A stretch of 64,000 nucleotides of DNA from Oscillatoriales cyanobacterium SM2_2_1. Lineage in GTDB: Bacteria > Cyanobacteriota > Cyanobacteriia > Pseudanabaenales > Pseudanabaenaceae. The notes beneath the pieces are model-generated. The model worked only from the letters and a program-made list of their open reading frames with translations, did not search any database and had not been told where the DNA came from. Below are positions 1 to 9,578 of this stretch, piece by piece. Within the stretch, counting starts at the first letter, position 1. The number at the start of each line of letters is the position of its first letter. The stretch is from NCBI GenBank assembly GCA_012031145.1, contig JAAUUH010000001.1, positions 25,461 through 89,460 on the forward strand. The letters run 5' to 3'. Both the position numbers and the translations under genes were made by a program.

Positions 1-131
1 TAGCCCTAGACAAAAGAGGATTTGCGGTTCGGTGGCTCTAGAGTCTTAACAAAATGGGAAGACGGCATACTTTGGAGGGGGGATCGGGGATGATCGAGCC
101 AAATTCGCAAGCTTTTAGGTAGGGGAGAACG

Positions 132-935
132 ATGGACTTACTCAATAATTTGTTAGTTCTTGGGGTGAATGCAGGGACTAAGGTACTGTTGGCGATCGCC
201 CTTTGGTTTGTGGGACGGCGGCTGATCACCCTCGCCACAACACTCACTTCAAGCACCCTCAAGGGGCAGCGGATTGACCAAACATTAATTAGTTATCTGA
301 TTACGGGTCTCTCAGTGCTACTGAATATTGTGCTGGTAGTGGCTATTTTGGGGTATTTCGGGATCGAGACCACCTCCTTTGCCGCCCTGTTGGCAGCGGC
401 TGGGGTGGCAATTGGGGCAGCATGGAGTGGGTTGTTGGCCAACTTTGCGGCTGGGGCGTTTCTGATCGTGTTGCGTCCCTTCCAAGTGGGTGACTTCGTC
501 TCGGCCGGTGGGATCACCGGTACGGTTGTGGAGATTGGTTTGTTCGTCACGGCAATTGATACCCCTGATCATGTCCGCACCTATGTAGCTAACAACAGGC
601 TTTTTGGAGATAATATCCAGAATTTTTCAACTAACTCCTTTCGACGGGTTGATTTAGAAGCTCAAGTAGATCACACAGTGAATCCTAACGAAGCAGCGCG
701 AATTTTGCGGGAACGCATCGTCAATATTCCTAATGTATTGAGCAACCCGGAGCCAAGTATTGAAGTTCTCGGGTTTAACCCAATGGGTGTGGTTTTGGCA
801 GTGCGCCCATTTTGCAATAATAGTAACTACTGGCAAGTTTACTTTGATACAAATCGTGTGATTAAGGAATCCTTTAGCGAGTCGGGCTTCCCTACGCCTA
901 AGCAACATTTTGAGGTGCGCCAAGGATCGGTTTAG
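132..935 (+). CDS. MscS-family small-conductance mechanosensitive channel
   Basis: Inner-membrane channel that opens under membrane tension to release solutes on hypo-osmotic shock. The 267-residue protein is about the size of minimal MscS proteins (E. coli MscS is 286). It has hydrophobic helices at about residues 15-35 and 50-75. The Gly/Ala-rich pore helix follows (AAAGVAIGAAWSGLLANFA, about residues 88-106), then the beta-domain start LRPFQVGDFV and a C-terminal alpha/beta cytoplasmic domain. The start ATG has a GGGGAG ribosome site a few bases upstream. It is a single gene with non-coding DNA on its 3' side. The family assignment is firm; the paralogue type and ion preference cannot be told. 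Confidence 0.93.
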   Translation: MDLLNNLLVLGVNAGTKVLLAIALWFVGRRLITLATTLTSSTLKGQRIDQTLISYLITGLSVLLNIVLVVAILGYFGIETTSFAALLAAAGVAIGAAWSGLLANFAAGAFLIVLRPFQVGDFVSAGGITGTVVEIGLFVTAIDTPDHVRTYVANNRLFGDNIQNFSTNSFRRVDLEAQVDHTVNPNEAARILRERIVNIPNVLSNPEPSIEVLGFNPMGVVLAVRPFCNNSNYWQVYFDTNRVIKESFSESGFPTPKQHFEVRQGSV

Positions 936-1308
936 GGTGTGCGCGATTTCAGGCGTAGATAGAGATGTTCTAAATTGCTCCGATTGGTTGATTTAAACCA
1001 TGGCTAACTAACATTAGGGGTCGATGTCAGGGACTAGGGCTGACTTTTGTGTAGAACTTTAGAACGAGATGTTTTCGACTCTGACTGCAACGGCTGATTC
1101 CCTGGACGTTCTTCTAGGGTTAATTCTTGCCCTAAATGTAGCGATATTCGGGTAGGCTTGGACATCGAAGGAAAGGGGGTTTGGGGGCTGCGCCCTCAGC
1201 TAGGGGTTTCACCCCTGCACCCCGTCCTAACCAAGTTATTGACAACTACATATGGAGAGAAAAAGGTTTAGAGTCCCCATTCCTCCCATAGAAGCTGTCA
1301 TTACTTTT

Positions 1309-1330
1309 GCAGTGAATCCGCAGTGAATCC
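1309..1330. repeat. 11-bp tandem duplication
   Basis: GCAGTGAATCC occurs twice in direct succession with no mismatch. It lies in non-coding DNA 53 bases before a second 11-bp duplication of different sequence. No function is apparent. Confidence 0.7.
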
Positions 1331-1382
1331 ATAGATGATGGATCGGAGGAATTCACAAAGGGTTCTGATCAGTTTGGGACAT

Positions 1383-1404
1383 CTGTGCGACACCTGTGCG
1401 ACAC
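1383..1404. repeat. 11-bp tandem duplication
   Basis: CTGTGCGACAC occurs twice in direct succession and is followed by CT, the beginning of a third copy. It has the same unit length as the unrelated duplication at 1309-1330. Confidence 0.7.
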
Positions 1405-1503
1405 CTAGGACGGCACTACTCGCACCGCATCGGCTATTTCATTAGCTATTTGTAGGCGTGCAACAGGGTTCCGTCTGCGGCAAACATCTTCCAATTGTAT
1501 TTC

Positions 1504-3788
1504 CTAGGAGCTGGGAGGACGGTTGGCGATCCATTTCAGCCACTGCCCCAGGGAGCGCCATGGGGTCAAGGGATGCAGATGGGGGGTGTGGTGACGGGCC
1601 AGACTTTCCACCGATTGGAGGGCGGCATATTGCAACCCTAAAAAGCTATCTACCGCTGCGTAGGGCCCACCCAAGGTGGCGGCTCCAGCCGCATAGAAGC
1701 GTCCTGTTCCGTTGCGGAGCTGGGGAATTTCAAAGTCGTTGGCAACTTGGAGGCGTCCATTGGAATTCAGGGGCAGGTGATAACAATCCACTAAATCTTT
1801 GAGGAGGGGATTAGCCTCGGCCCGGGCATCTAGTCCTGTGGCATCGATGATGAAATCAGCGTGCAGCTCCCGGGTGGCGGGCATGGGCTGTTCAAGAATG
1901 CGGGTGACAAGGGTGTCATTGGGGCCCCTCTCGACACTTTGCACCGTGCCGAAGGCGATTTGATACCATCCTGCCCGCAATCCGGCGGCAACAATGCGCT
2001 GCCAATCTTGGCGGTCGGCGGTGGTGGTGCCTCCCCAGTCGGTCAGGAGCTGTTGGCGAAGCTCTGGGGAGGACTGCTCTAGGAGGTGTCGTAGGGTGCC
2101 GCCCCAACAGGCTTTGGGCCAATTAAAGGGTTGGAGCTCGTAATGGTTTTTGACGGGCCGCTGGGCACTACCATAGCGATTACCGTGCAGTTTGGGGCTG
2201 CGCATGAGGTGTAAAAGGGCGATCGCCGGTCGGGATGGGCTTGGCGCAGTTCATGGATCCGCTGGACAATGCGAGAGGCCACAATTCCCCGCCCCCGAAT
2301 CAGGATTGTCCCCCCCCGTTGGCTCAGATGTTCATAAATATGGTCGTGATCTTCGTAGGCATTGACGACGGTTTTTAGGTCATGGGTACGGAGACGATAT
2401 TCTTGAAGATCGGGGAGGAACTGCACTGCGGCATAGCCTAAGGCTAAATGGAGAACCGGCGCAACTAGGAATCCATAGGTGCCACCGCCAGCGGAGTAGG
2501 CGATCGCATAGCGGTCATCGGTGGTTTGACGGATCGACAGCACCCGCCCAAAGCGGTAAATCTGCGGCCAGTTAATCCGGGCAGCCTCTCGATCAATGGA
2601 TGCAAACACATTGCCAGAGCGGGGGGTGTAGGTTTCTGCCCCAGCCCACGCGCAGGGTTCGGCAAACACACGCCACAGATAGGACAGGGCGGCGACGATG
2701 TGCCCCTGGGTCAAATCGTGCCAACTTTCGCGCCAGGCGTAGCTGGGAAATCCCCAAATGTTGTCGGGGCAAGAGTCGGAATTGGAGCGCAGGCGTTCGT
2801 GGGCAGGAATTTGGGAGTGGCGACACAGCCGTTGATAGCGGGCATAGGGTCGGTCTTCAATGCCGAGGGCCGTGATCTGGTGTTGGGGTACGCCACCAAT
2901 GCGCAGGTAGTCGATCCAAATAAAACTACCCAGTCCGCCGCCGATCGCCCCGTAGATGGTTTCCTGAATCGGTACGCCAGTGGCCCGGAGGTCGGAAAGG
3001 CTGACTTGGGGGCGGTCAAAGCAGGGCGGGGGAAAGGAAGGGGCGATCGCGTCGGGAATCCCATCGGGAATCAAAATCGTGGAATGGGGGCTAGGAATTC
3101 GGGTTATGGCAAGCTCCTGGGAAGGAGCGGCGGCAATGGCAATAGCGTAGGGGCCCATCTGGAGGCTGTCACCACTCTGGAGGCGACCTTGGGTTGTGGG
3201 AATCTGATTAATTTTCAGTCCAGTTTTGCCGTGATTAGTAACAGTCAGCGGAAAGTCGCTGCCCTCTATAAGGGCGTGGTAGCGAGAAACTTGTAAGCTG
3301 TTGAATGTTGTGAGTTTGGTAACGGGTAGACCACTGACCGTGCTGGGCATCAGTTGAGGATCGCGGCCGAGGGCGAGGGGAAGGGTGCTGCGTTGCGCCA
3401 TGGGTTCACCGGTGGCGGGGTCTTCCCACAACAGTTCCACGGTTAGGGGATCAGCGGGCGCAGGCCCTAACGGATGCCAAACCACGTGCAGGGTGAATTG
3501 GCCCAGAGTCAGGTGATCGCCCGGTTGTAAGGGTGCCTCCCCAGGGATCTGCTTGCCATTCACCCCAGTCCCATTGGTGCTACGGCAATCTACCACCCAC
3601 ACTGCCCCTTGGCGTTCTTCCAGTTGACTGTGCAGTCCGGAAACGGAGCAACTGGGATCATCCAGCCAGCAGGGAGTTCCTAGGGTCAGCCGCTGGCGAT
3701 CACGCCCGATGGACACCGGGAGTGCCCCTGCACACGTCCGCTCTGCACCAGTATGGGGATCTCGCCATTGCAGGGTGACATGAATCAT
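1504..3788 (-). CDS. Double FHA-domain flavoprotein (FAD/NAD(P)-binding oxidoreductase-like), frameshifted
   Basis: A protein of about 761 residues read from two frames. FHA domain 1 spans about residues 22-100 (GRD, SGLHSQL, STNGTGVNG) and FHA domain 2 about 138-215. A flavin-binding fold follows, with the dinucleotide motif GAIGGGLGS at 280-288. A second Rossmann motif RGRGIVAS lies at 498-505, and a late segment (DATGLDARA, then RFYAAGAATLGGPYA) resembles the FAD-closing part of lysine/ornithine N-hydroxylase-type flavoenzymes. FHA domains bind phosphothreonine, so the enzyme may be recruited to a phosphorylated partner; that is inference. The two frames meet at GGCGATCGCC (2218-2227). One extra G gives Asp-Arg-Ala-Ile-Ala-Leu-Leu-His and joins them. 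It is divergent from mnmE. Substrate unknown. Confidence 0.78.
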
Positions 3789-3831
3789 GGTCTAAGCTGA
3801 ACGTGAAGATGATGATTAGGAGTATATCGCC

Positions 3832-5202
3832 ATGAACGGTGACGACACGATCGCCGCCATTGCCACTGCGATCGCCCCCCAGCAGGGTAGCATTGGCATC
3901 GTCCGCCTTTCGGGGCCCAAGTCCTTGGCGATCGCCCAGCAAATCTTCCACCCCGCCCACAATGGCCCCTGGGAAAGCCATCGTCTGTCCTACGGCCATG
4001 CCTACGACCCCGGCACGGGTACCCTCCTAGATGAATGCCTAGCCGTTTGGATGCAGGCTCCCCGCTCCTACACCCGCCAAGATGTGGTGGAATTTCAGGG
4101 GCATGGCGGCATGATGGTGGTGCAAACCCTGCTGCACGCCTGCCTGTCCTTGGGGGCGCGACTGGCCGAACCCGGTGAATTCACCCTTCGGGCGTTTCTC
4201 AATGGTCGGATTGACCTGACTCAAGCCGAAGGCATCCAAGACCTTGTGGGAGCCCATTCTCCCCAAGCCGCCCAGATGGCCCTGTCCGCTGTGCGGGGCA
4301 AGTTAGCCCAACCCCTGCGCCACCTGCGCCACACCTGTGTGAATCTCCTCGCCGAAATTGAGGCCCGCCTCGATTTTGAAGAAGACCTGCCGCCCCTAGA
4401 TCTTGCCGATCTCCAAGCGCAGCTCACTGCCGCCCTGCAGCAAACCCACCACTGGCTGTCCACCGCCGATCGGGGGGCGCTGCTGCGCTCTGGGCTGAAT
4501 GTGGCCATTGTCGGTCGTCCCAACGTGGGTAAATCCAGCCTCCTCAATGCCTGGAGTCGCTGTGATCGCGCGATCGTCACCGACTTACCCGGCACCACCC
4601 GCGATGTCATAGATTCCCATCTTGTGGTTCACGGCATCCCGATCCACGTTCTCGATACCGCTGGCATTCGCGACACTGAGGATCGGGTGGAGCAAATCGG
4701 CGTCCAGCGATCGCGCCAAACCGCCAGCCAAGCCGACCTCGTTCTGCTCGTCATCGATGCCCAGGCCGGATGGACTCCGGGCGATCGCCAGATCTACGAC
4801 CAAATTCGGGCCCGGCCCCTATTGATTGTGGTCAATAAGACTGACCTCAGCCCCCACATTCCTGCCAACCTCCCCACCGACATTTTAGGCACCATCGGCA
4901 CCGCCGCCGCCCAAAACCAAGGCATTGAGGAGCTTGAATCCGCCATTCTCCACCATGCCCAGCGGGGTATCCTGCATACCAGCGACCTGGATATCGCCAT
5001 CAACCAACGGCAAAAGGCTTGTCTCATTGAGGTCGAGCAATCCCTAGAGCGCGTCCTAGGGGCGATCGCCCTAGCCCTACCCCTTGATTTTTGGACCATT
5101 GACCTCCGCGCTGCTATCAGCGCCCTCGGCACAATTACGGGCGAAGAACTCACCGAATCCATCCTCGACCAAATCTTCAGCCGCTTTTGCATTGGCAAGT
5201 GA
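3832..5202 (+). CDS. mnmE: tRNA modification GTPase MnmE (TrmE)
   Basis: With MnmG it makes the 5-carboxymethylaminomethyl group (or its relatives) on wobble uridine 34 of certain tRNAs. The 456 residues match the family length. The N-terminal formyl-folate-binding domain starts at [22 protein letters not shown]. The inserted GTPase domain shows G1 GRPNVGKSS (228-236), G3 DTAG (275-278) and G4 NKTD (335-338). The protein ends in CIGK, the family's C-terminal motif with the catalytic cysteine. TTAGGAG lies 9 bases before the ATG. The next gene starts 32 bases after the stop and may be co-transcribed. Confidence 0.97.
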   Translation: MNGDDTIAAIATAIAPQQGSIGIVRLSGPKSLAIAQQIFHPAHNGPWESHRLSYGHAYDPGTGTLLDECLAVWMQAPRSYTRQDVVEFQGHGGMMVVQTLLHACLSLGARLAEPGEFTLRAFLNGRIDLTQAEGIQDLVGAHSPQAAQMALSAVRGKLAQPLRHLRHTCVNLLAEIEARLDFEEDLPPLDLADLQAQLTAALQQTHHWLSTADRGALLRSGLNVAIVGRPNVGKSSLLNAWSRCDRAIVTDLPGTTRDVIDSHLVVHGIPIHVLDTAGIRDTEDRVEQIGVQRSRQTASQADLVLLVIDAQAGWTPGDRQIYDQIRARPLLIVVNKTDLSPHIPANLPTDILGTIGTAAAQNQGIEELESAILHHAQRGILHTSDLDIAINQRQKACLIEVEQSLERVLGAIALALPLDFWTIDLRAAISALGTITGEELTESILDQIFSRFCIGK

Positions 5203-5234
5203 TCATCCCACCCCCAGCAACTTCCCTAAAAGCT

Positions 5235-5741
5235 ATGATTTCTCTTCGCGCTGCCACCATTGGCGACTTGAGGCTCCTGCGCCACTGGGATCAGCAACCC
5301 CATGTGATCGCCTCCGATCCTAACGACGATTGGAACTGGGCGATGGAACTCACCCGCACCCCTGATTGGCGAGAGCAATTGATTGCCGAACTTGAGGGCC
5401 GTCCCATTGGGTTTGTGGAGATCATTGACCCAGCGCGGGAGGAGAATCACTATTGGGGTGCGGTCTCGGCCGATCTTCGTGCTATTGACATTTGGATTGG
5501 TGAAGCAACCGATTTGGGTAAGGGCTACGGAACCCAGATCATGGGGCTGGCCATAGCCCGATGTTTTGCCGACCCCTCTGTAACGGCAATCCTGATTGAT
5601 CCGCTGGTCAGCAATATACGCGCCCATCGCTTCTATGAACGTTTTGGGTTCCAGTTTGTGGAGCACCGCCAGTTTGGTGATGATGATTGCTGTGTCTATC
5701 GCTTGAGCCGGACAGATTGGCATCAAACCCAGTCCCCCTAA
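5235..5741 (+). CDS. GNAT-family N-acetyltransferase (AAC(6')-like)
   Basis: Acetyl-CoA-dependent acyltransferase of about 168 residues. The fold is recognisable from RPIGFVEIID in the middle strands, the aligned IDIWIGEATDLGKGYGTQIM acetyl-CoA loop, and VSNIRAHRFYERFGF near the end. The pattern is closest to the branch that includes aminoglycoside 6'-N-acetyltransferases, but many members act on other amines, so resistance cannot be claimed. I chose the ATG at 5235 (MISLRAAT) because an upstream start at 5187 would overlap the end of mnmE and add a tail without the fold. It is convergent with gcvT. Confidence 0.85.
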   Translation: MISLRAATIGDLRLLRHWDQQPHVIASDPNDDWNWAMELTRTPDWREQLIAELEGRPIGFVEIIDPAREENHYWGAVSADLRAIDIWIGEATDLGKGYGTQIMGLAIARCFADPSVTAILIDPLVSNIRAHRFYERFGFQFVEHRQFGDDDCCVYRLSRTDWHQTQSP

Positions 5742-5781
5742 CCCTTTCCACACCGCTCGCCAAAGCCCCGTGGTTAAAAAT

Positions 5782-6878
5782 TCATCGATTAGGCCCCGGG
5801 CAACGGTAGAAGGGTCGCTTCACCACCACCGCCCCATGGCGCTGCTGGCGGATTTCGATCATCAGTTTGGTGCCGATCGCCCCATACCCGGGGGACACAT
5901 AGGCCAGGGCAATGGGATGCTGCAGGGTGGGCGAGAGCGTACCACTGGTGACAATGCCTATGGGTTCGGTGGCTGTTTCCTCGGCAAAAACGGCATAGTC
6001 ATGGCGGGCGATGTTACGTCCGGCAAGGCTTAGACCCACCAACCGTCGGGAAACCCCCTGTTCCCGTTGCCGCTCTAGGGCAGTTCGGCCGATAAACTCT
6101 TCCTTTTCCTGCCAGTGGATCACCCAACCCAAGCTGGCTTCTAGGGGAGAAATCGTGTCATGCAAATCCTGTCCGTATAGGTGCATCGCCGCTTCCAAAC
6201 GCAGAGTATCGCGGCAGCCCAGACCACAGGGGATGGCCCCGCCCCCCAAACATTCTTGCCATAGTGCCCGGCCCGTCGCTGGATCAGTCATCACCTCCAC
6301 ACCGTCTTCGCCCGTATATCCCGTGCGGGCCACAAAGCAGGGTTGCTGCCGAAATGTAAAGACCCCATGGCCAAAGCGGGGTAAGTGATCCACGGACATC
6401 CCCGTAACGGAGTGCAATAGGGCGATCGCCCCGGCCCCTGAATTGCCATCAGAATGCGATCAGCCGAATGATCGGCAAAAGTTACGCCCTTGGGGAGGTG
6501 GGCGCTAATCCAATCCCGATCCCGATCCGTCGTCGCCGCATTGACAATCCACGACCAATGATCCGCGCTGTGGCGATAGAGGATCACATCATCAATCACG
6601 CCGCCCTGGTCATTGAGCAGCAGCGTATATTGGGCTTGCCCATCCTGCAAGCGCTCCAGATTAGAGGGCACCAGTCGCTGCAGTGCCGCGGTTACCCCGC
6701 TGCCGGTCACGGTAAATTTCCCCATGTGGGATACATCAAACAGCCCGACCCCCGAGCGCACGGCATGGTGCTCGGCGACGATGCCCTGGTACTGCACGGG
6801 CATCTCCCAGCCACCAAAGGGCACGAAACGGGCACTCAAACCCTGGTGCAAATCAAACAGAGGGGTACGGCGATTCAT
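5782..6878 (-). CDS. gcvT: Glycine cleavage system aminomethyltransferase (T protein), frameshifted
   Basis: Transfers the methylene unit of H-protein-bound aminomethyl to tetrahydrofolate, an essential part of cyanobacterial photorespiration. The N-terminal part reads MNRRTPLFDLHQ, PFGGWEMPVQY and GVGLFDVSHMGK. The C-terminal part has ARTGYTGEDGVEV and GCRDTLRLEAAMHLYG, all family hallmarks. The frames meet at about 6421-6436. Adding one G next to GGCGATCGCC gives the expected IQGPGAIALLHSVTG and a protein of 365 residues, the normal length. It sits 4 bases behind mtnP on the same strand, so a peptidyl-prolyl isomerase - mtnP - gcvT operon is likely. A real null would be surprising, so a sequence error is the better explanation. 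Confidence 0.93.
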
Positions 6879-6882
6879 GGGG

Positions 6883-7764
6883 CTAGGGTAAATATGGGCG
6901 CAGAATGGGAGCTAATTTCGTCTTGGTATCCGCTGGCACCCGATCTAATTGGGTTAAAATCGCGTCTTTCAAGGCTGTGTGGGCGATCGAGGTGGGGCGA
7001 TCCTGGGCAATTAGGGCGATCGCCCCTAGGATCACCTTCTGGGCATTTTGGGCATTTTGGCGCAGGTTTTGAATCACCAAATCTACGGTCACGGAGTCAT
7101 GGTGGTCATGCCAGCAATCAAAGTCGGTGACAAGGGCGAGGGTAGCATAGGCGATCTCGGCTTCCCGAGCCAGTTTCGCCTCCGGCAGGTTGGTCATGCC
7201 AATCACCTTAGCGCCCCAACTCCGATAGAGAAAGGATTCGGCCCGAGTTGAAAATGCTGGCCCTTCCATGCACAGGTAGGTGCCACCGCGGTGAATGTGG
7301 CTAGCACCGAGATCCACGCCCACAGCGGCCCGGTGCAACAGTTGGGACAGGGCAGGGCAGAAGGGCTCGGCAAAGGCTACGTGGGCGACAATTCCCGACC
7401 CAAAGAAGGTGCTGGGGCGATCTTTAGTGCGATCAATAAACTGATCGGGAATCACCAAGTCGAGGGGTTTGGCATATTCCTGGAGGGAGCCCACGGCAGA
7501 AACGGAGATCACATACTCTACGCCGAGAAGTTTCATGGCATAGATATTGGCGCGGTAAGGCACTTCACTGGGCAGGAGATGGTGCGATCGCCCGTGCCGA
7601 GCGAGGAATACCACCGGAGTTCCCCCCACCGTGCCATGGATGAACGCATCGGAGGGCGGGCCAAAGGGAGTATCACACGTAACCTCTTGACGATCCTCGA
7701 GGGCGTCCATTTGGTATAGTCCACTGCCACCAATAATGCCAATCGTTGCTTGGGGGAGGGTCAT
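6883..7764 (-). CDS. mtnP: S-methyl-5'-thioadenosine phosphorylase
   Basis: Phosphorolysis of methylthioadenosine to adenine and 5-methylthioribose-1-phosphate, the first step of methionine salvage from polyamine synthesis. The 293 residues are family length. GIIGGSGLY near the N-terminus and [16 protein letters not shown] form the phosphate/nucleoside site. [20 protein letters not shown] and [16 protein letters not shown] are typical of MTA phosphorylases rather than purine nucleoside phosphorylases. It begins one base after the stop of the upstream peptidyl-prolyl isomerase gene and ends 4 bases before gcvT. Confidence 0.95.
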   Translation of the reverse strand: MTLPQATIGIIGGSGLYQMDALEDRQEVTCDTPFGPPSDAFIHGTVGGTPVVFLARHGRSHHLLPSEVPYRANIYAMKLLGVEYVISVSAVGSLQEYAKPLDLVIPDQFIDRTKDRPSTFFGSGIVAHVAFAEPFCPALSQLLHRAAVGVDLGASHIHRGGTYLCMEGPAFSTRAESFLYRSWGAKVIGMTNLPEAKLAREAEIAYATLALVTDFDCWHDHHDSVTVDLVIQNLRQNAQNAQKVILGAIALIAQDRPTSIAHTALKDAILTQLDRVPADTKTKLAPILRPYLP

Positions 7765-7765
7765 T

Positions 7766-8506
7766 TTAGGCAGCCGGTTTCAAGTTTTCTTTACCCTTGG
7801 TGAGGGTCATGGACACAATTGCGTCACCAACGGTGATTTGATCCACCAACTCCATACCCTGAACCACCTTGCCAAACACCGCATAGGAGCCATCCAAAAA
7901 GCCAGTTTCCGCCAAGGTGATATAAAACTGGGAAGAAGCTGAATCAGGATTTTGCGATCGCGCCATGGCTAGGGCCCCACGGTTGTGGCGCAAGGCAATC
8001 TTGCTGGTATTGGGCAACACTTTGCTGTAGGTGGGAGCAGCCTCACCTTCTACCTTAATTTCTAGGGGAATGTTACGCGGCTGCTTGGTTTGGGGATCGG
8101 TAAACCCGCCTGTACCATTGCCGAGGGGATCGCCGCCCTGGGCCACGAAGGGAGACGGATCCTTAACCACCCGGTGGAAGGTTAGGTTGTCGTAAAACCC
8201 CCGGGACACGAGGTCGGCAAAATTTCCAGCGGTCACCGGGGCATTGGTTCCATCCAGTTCCAGCACCACAGTGCCATTTTTGAGGGTCATCTCTACCGTC
8301 GCACTGCCCTCCAGTTTGGGCAATTTAGCAAACAATTGGGTCATGGTCGGCTCCAAAGTCGGGGTGGGGGAAGCAGAGGGCTGGGCGATCGCCACTGGGG
8401 AGGACGTTGTCTCTGGGGCGGAGGCACCCGTCGGCGCACAACTGGCTAAAAGAACCATCGCCACTAAAACCACGAACATCCTTGCTATCGAAAACCAGCG
8501 AGTCAT
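7766..8506 (-). CDS. Cyclophilin-type peptidyl-prolyl cis-trans isomerase, lipoprotein
   Basis: Catalyses proline cis-trans isomerisation outside the cytoplasm. The 246-residue protein starts with a basic, hydrophobic leader ending in a lipobox with Cys at residue 23 ([10 protein letters not shown]), so it is probably a lipid-anchored periplasmic or thylakoid-lumen protein. A Thr/Pro/Ser-rich linker follows, then the cyclophilin domain with [32 protein letters not shown] and [22 protein letters not shown]. It is first gene of the run that continues with mtnP and gcvT. A 16-bp palindrome lies just upstream. Confidence 0.92.
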   Translation of the reverse strand: MTRWFSIARMFVVLVAMVLLASCAPTGASAPETTSSPVAIAQPSASPTPTLEPTMTQLFAKLPKLEGSATVEMTLKNGTVVLELDGTNAPVTAGNFADLVSRGFYDNLTFHRVVKDPSPFVAQGGDPLGNGTGGFTDPQTKQPRNIPLEIKVEGEAAPTYSKVLPNTSKIALRHNRGALAMARSQNPDSASSQFYITLAETGFLDGSYAVFGKVVQGMELVDQITVGDAIVSMTLTKGKENLKPAA

Positions 8507-8538
8507 AGCACTTTCTCAATAAATCAGTAAGTTGGACA

Positions 8539-8554
8539 GAGTTACTCGTAACTC
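8539..8554. promoter_or_regulatory. 16-bp palindrome, possible operator
   Basis: GAGTTACTCGTAACTC is a complete inverted repeat located 33 bases upstream of the cyclophilin start codon, where a promoter would lie. A related half-site (AGAGTAACTCC) follows at about 8590. It could bind a dimeric regulator of the cyclophilin-mtnP-gcvT run; it could equally be a small hairpin at the end of the permease transcript, though no T-run follows. Confidence 0.3.
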
Positions 8555-8609
8555 ATCATACAAGCCCCGGGGGCGTCCCCATCATGGCAGAGTAACTCCG
8601 CCTAAAGAT

Positions 8610-9578
8610 TCAGATTGAGAAAAGGGAACCTAAAAAGGTCATCTGCCCTGCTAAGAGAAACAAATAGATCACCGCTCGCCGCTGAAAAATGGTCAGAATC
8701 AGCCCGATCGCCTTAAGGTCAATCATGGGCCCAAACACCAAAAAACTCAGCAGCGAGCCGGTGGTAAAAATTCCGGCAAAGGAAAGCGCAAAGAACGCAT
8801 CCACCGTCGAGCAAATTGACACCACCGCCGCCAAGGTCATCATCGCCAAAATAGACGTGATCGGCCCCTGTCCCAAGCCTACGATCACATCCCGGGGCAC
8901 CCACACTTGGACGATCGCCGCAATGGCACTGCCAAATATTAAAATCGCGCCCAACTCTCGCAGCTCCACTAGGGTATTAGTCAAAAACATCCTCCAGCGC
9001 TCCTCTTGGGGCGCGCAAACCGGACTGAGGGTCTGCTCTAAGGTCTTTTTTTCCTCGCCAACAAAGAAGGTTCCCGTGAGGCGGTCCAATGACTTAGGAA
9101 CCTCAGCAGCACTGGCGATCGCCATGGCCAAGCGAGGTTGCAGCAGGGGACGGATGTCCTTTTGGACACTGAAAATTGTCCCCGTGGTCACCGCCACCAC
9201 CAAAGACAGCACCACGCGCCACAGCACCAACTCTGGCTGGTCCCGAAACGCCGTCCATGTCGCCCAAATCACAATGGGGTTAATGGTTGGTGCGGCCAGC
9301 AGAAAAGCCACCGCCACCGAGGCGGGTGCCCCCTGGGTCAACAATCGTCGCGCCACCGGCACGTTGCCACACTCACAGACCGGAAACAAAAAACCAATGA
9401 GGCTACCGGTCAGTGCCCCCAAGAACGGATGACGAGGAATGGCACGGATCAGCCGACCTTCATCTACAAACACCATGAGTGCCCCCGAAAGCATGACCCC
9501 CAGCAGCAAAAATGGAATTGCCTCCACCAAAAGGCTTAAAAATAGCGTAAACGCACTCTGAAACTGGCCCATGGGCAC
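8610..9578 (-). CDS. Permease of the UPF0718/DUF318 (ArsP-like) family
   Basis: Integral membrane protein of 322 residues with about eight hydrophobic segments. Two repeated halves each carry the family signature: GFLFPVCECGNVPVARRLL with the Cys-x-Cys-Gly pair in the first, and VSICSTVDAFFALSFAG in the second. Related proteins have been linked to export of methylated arsenicals or other solutes; nothing here fixes the substrate. The central loop is hydrophilic. Its start abuts the ABC exporter stop codon (no spacing), so the two are co-transcribed. Confidence 0.9.
   Translation of the reverse strand: MPMGQFQSAFTLFLSLLVEAIPFLLLGVMLSGALMVFVDEGRLIRAIPRHPFLGALTGSLIGFLFPVCECGNVPVARRLLTQGAPASVAVAFLLAAPTINPIVIWATWTAFRDQPELVLWRVVLSLVVAVTTGTIFSVQKDIRPLLQPRLAMAIASAAEVPKSLDRLTGTFFVGEEKKTLEQTLSPVCAPQEERWRMFLTNTLVELRELGAILIFGSAIAAIVQVWVPRDVIVGLGQGPITSILAMMTLAAVVSICSTVDAFFALSFAGIFTTGSLLSFLVFGPMIDLKAIGLILTIFQRRAVIYLFLLAGQMTFLGSLFSI

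Larger units (their letters stand above)
936..1503. other. Intergenic region with small hairpins and tandem duplications
   Basis: No credible gene is seen. It holds two adjacent GC-rich hairpins around 1186-1226 (GGGC-TGC-GCCC and AGGGG-TTTCA-CCCCT), like short REP-type elements, and two separate 11-bp tandem duplications (1309-1330 and 1383-1404). The hairpins could also end transcription of the channel gene or of the minus-strand flavoprotein gene. Confidence 0.5.

Noticed and set aside
1458-1802. 114-codon plus-strand frame at the end of the FHA-flavoprotein gene
   Set aside because: It is the complement of the conserved C-terminal part of the flavoprotein.
2526-3296. 256-codon plus-strand frame opposite the FHA-flavoprotein
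   Set aside because: Long only because of codon bias on the opposite strand; Gly-rich with no domain.
5235-5741. GNAT gene as an aminoglycoside resistance gene
   Set aside because: The fold branch is shared by many acetyltransferases with other substrates; the sequence alone does not support resistance.
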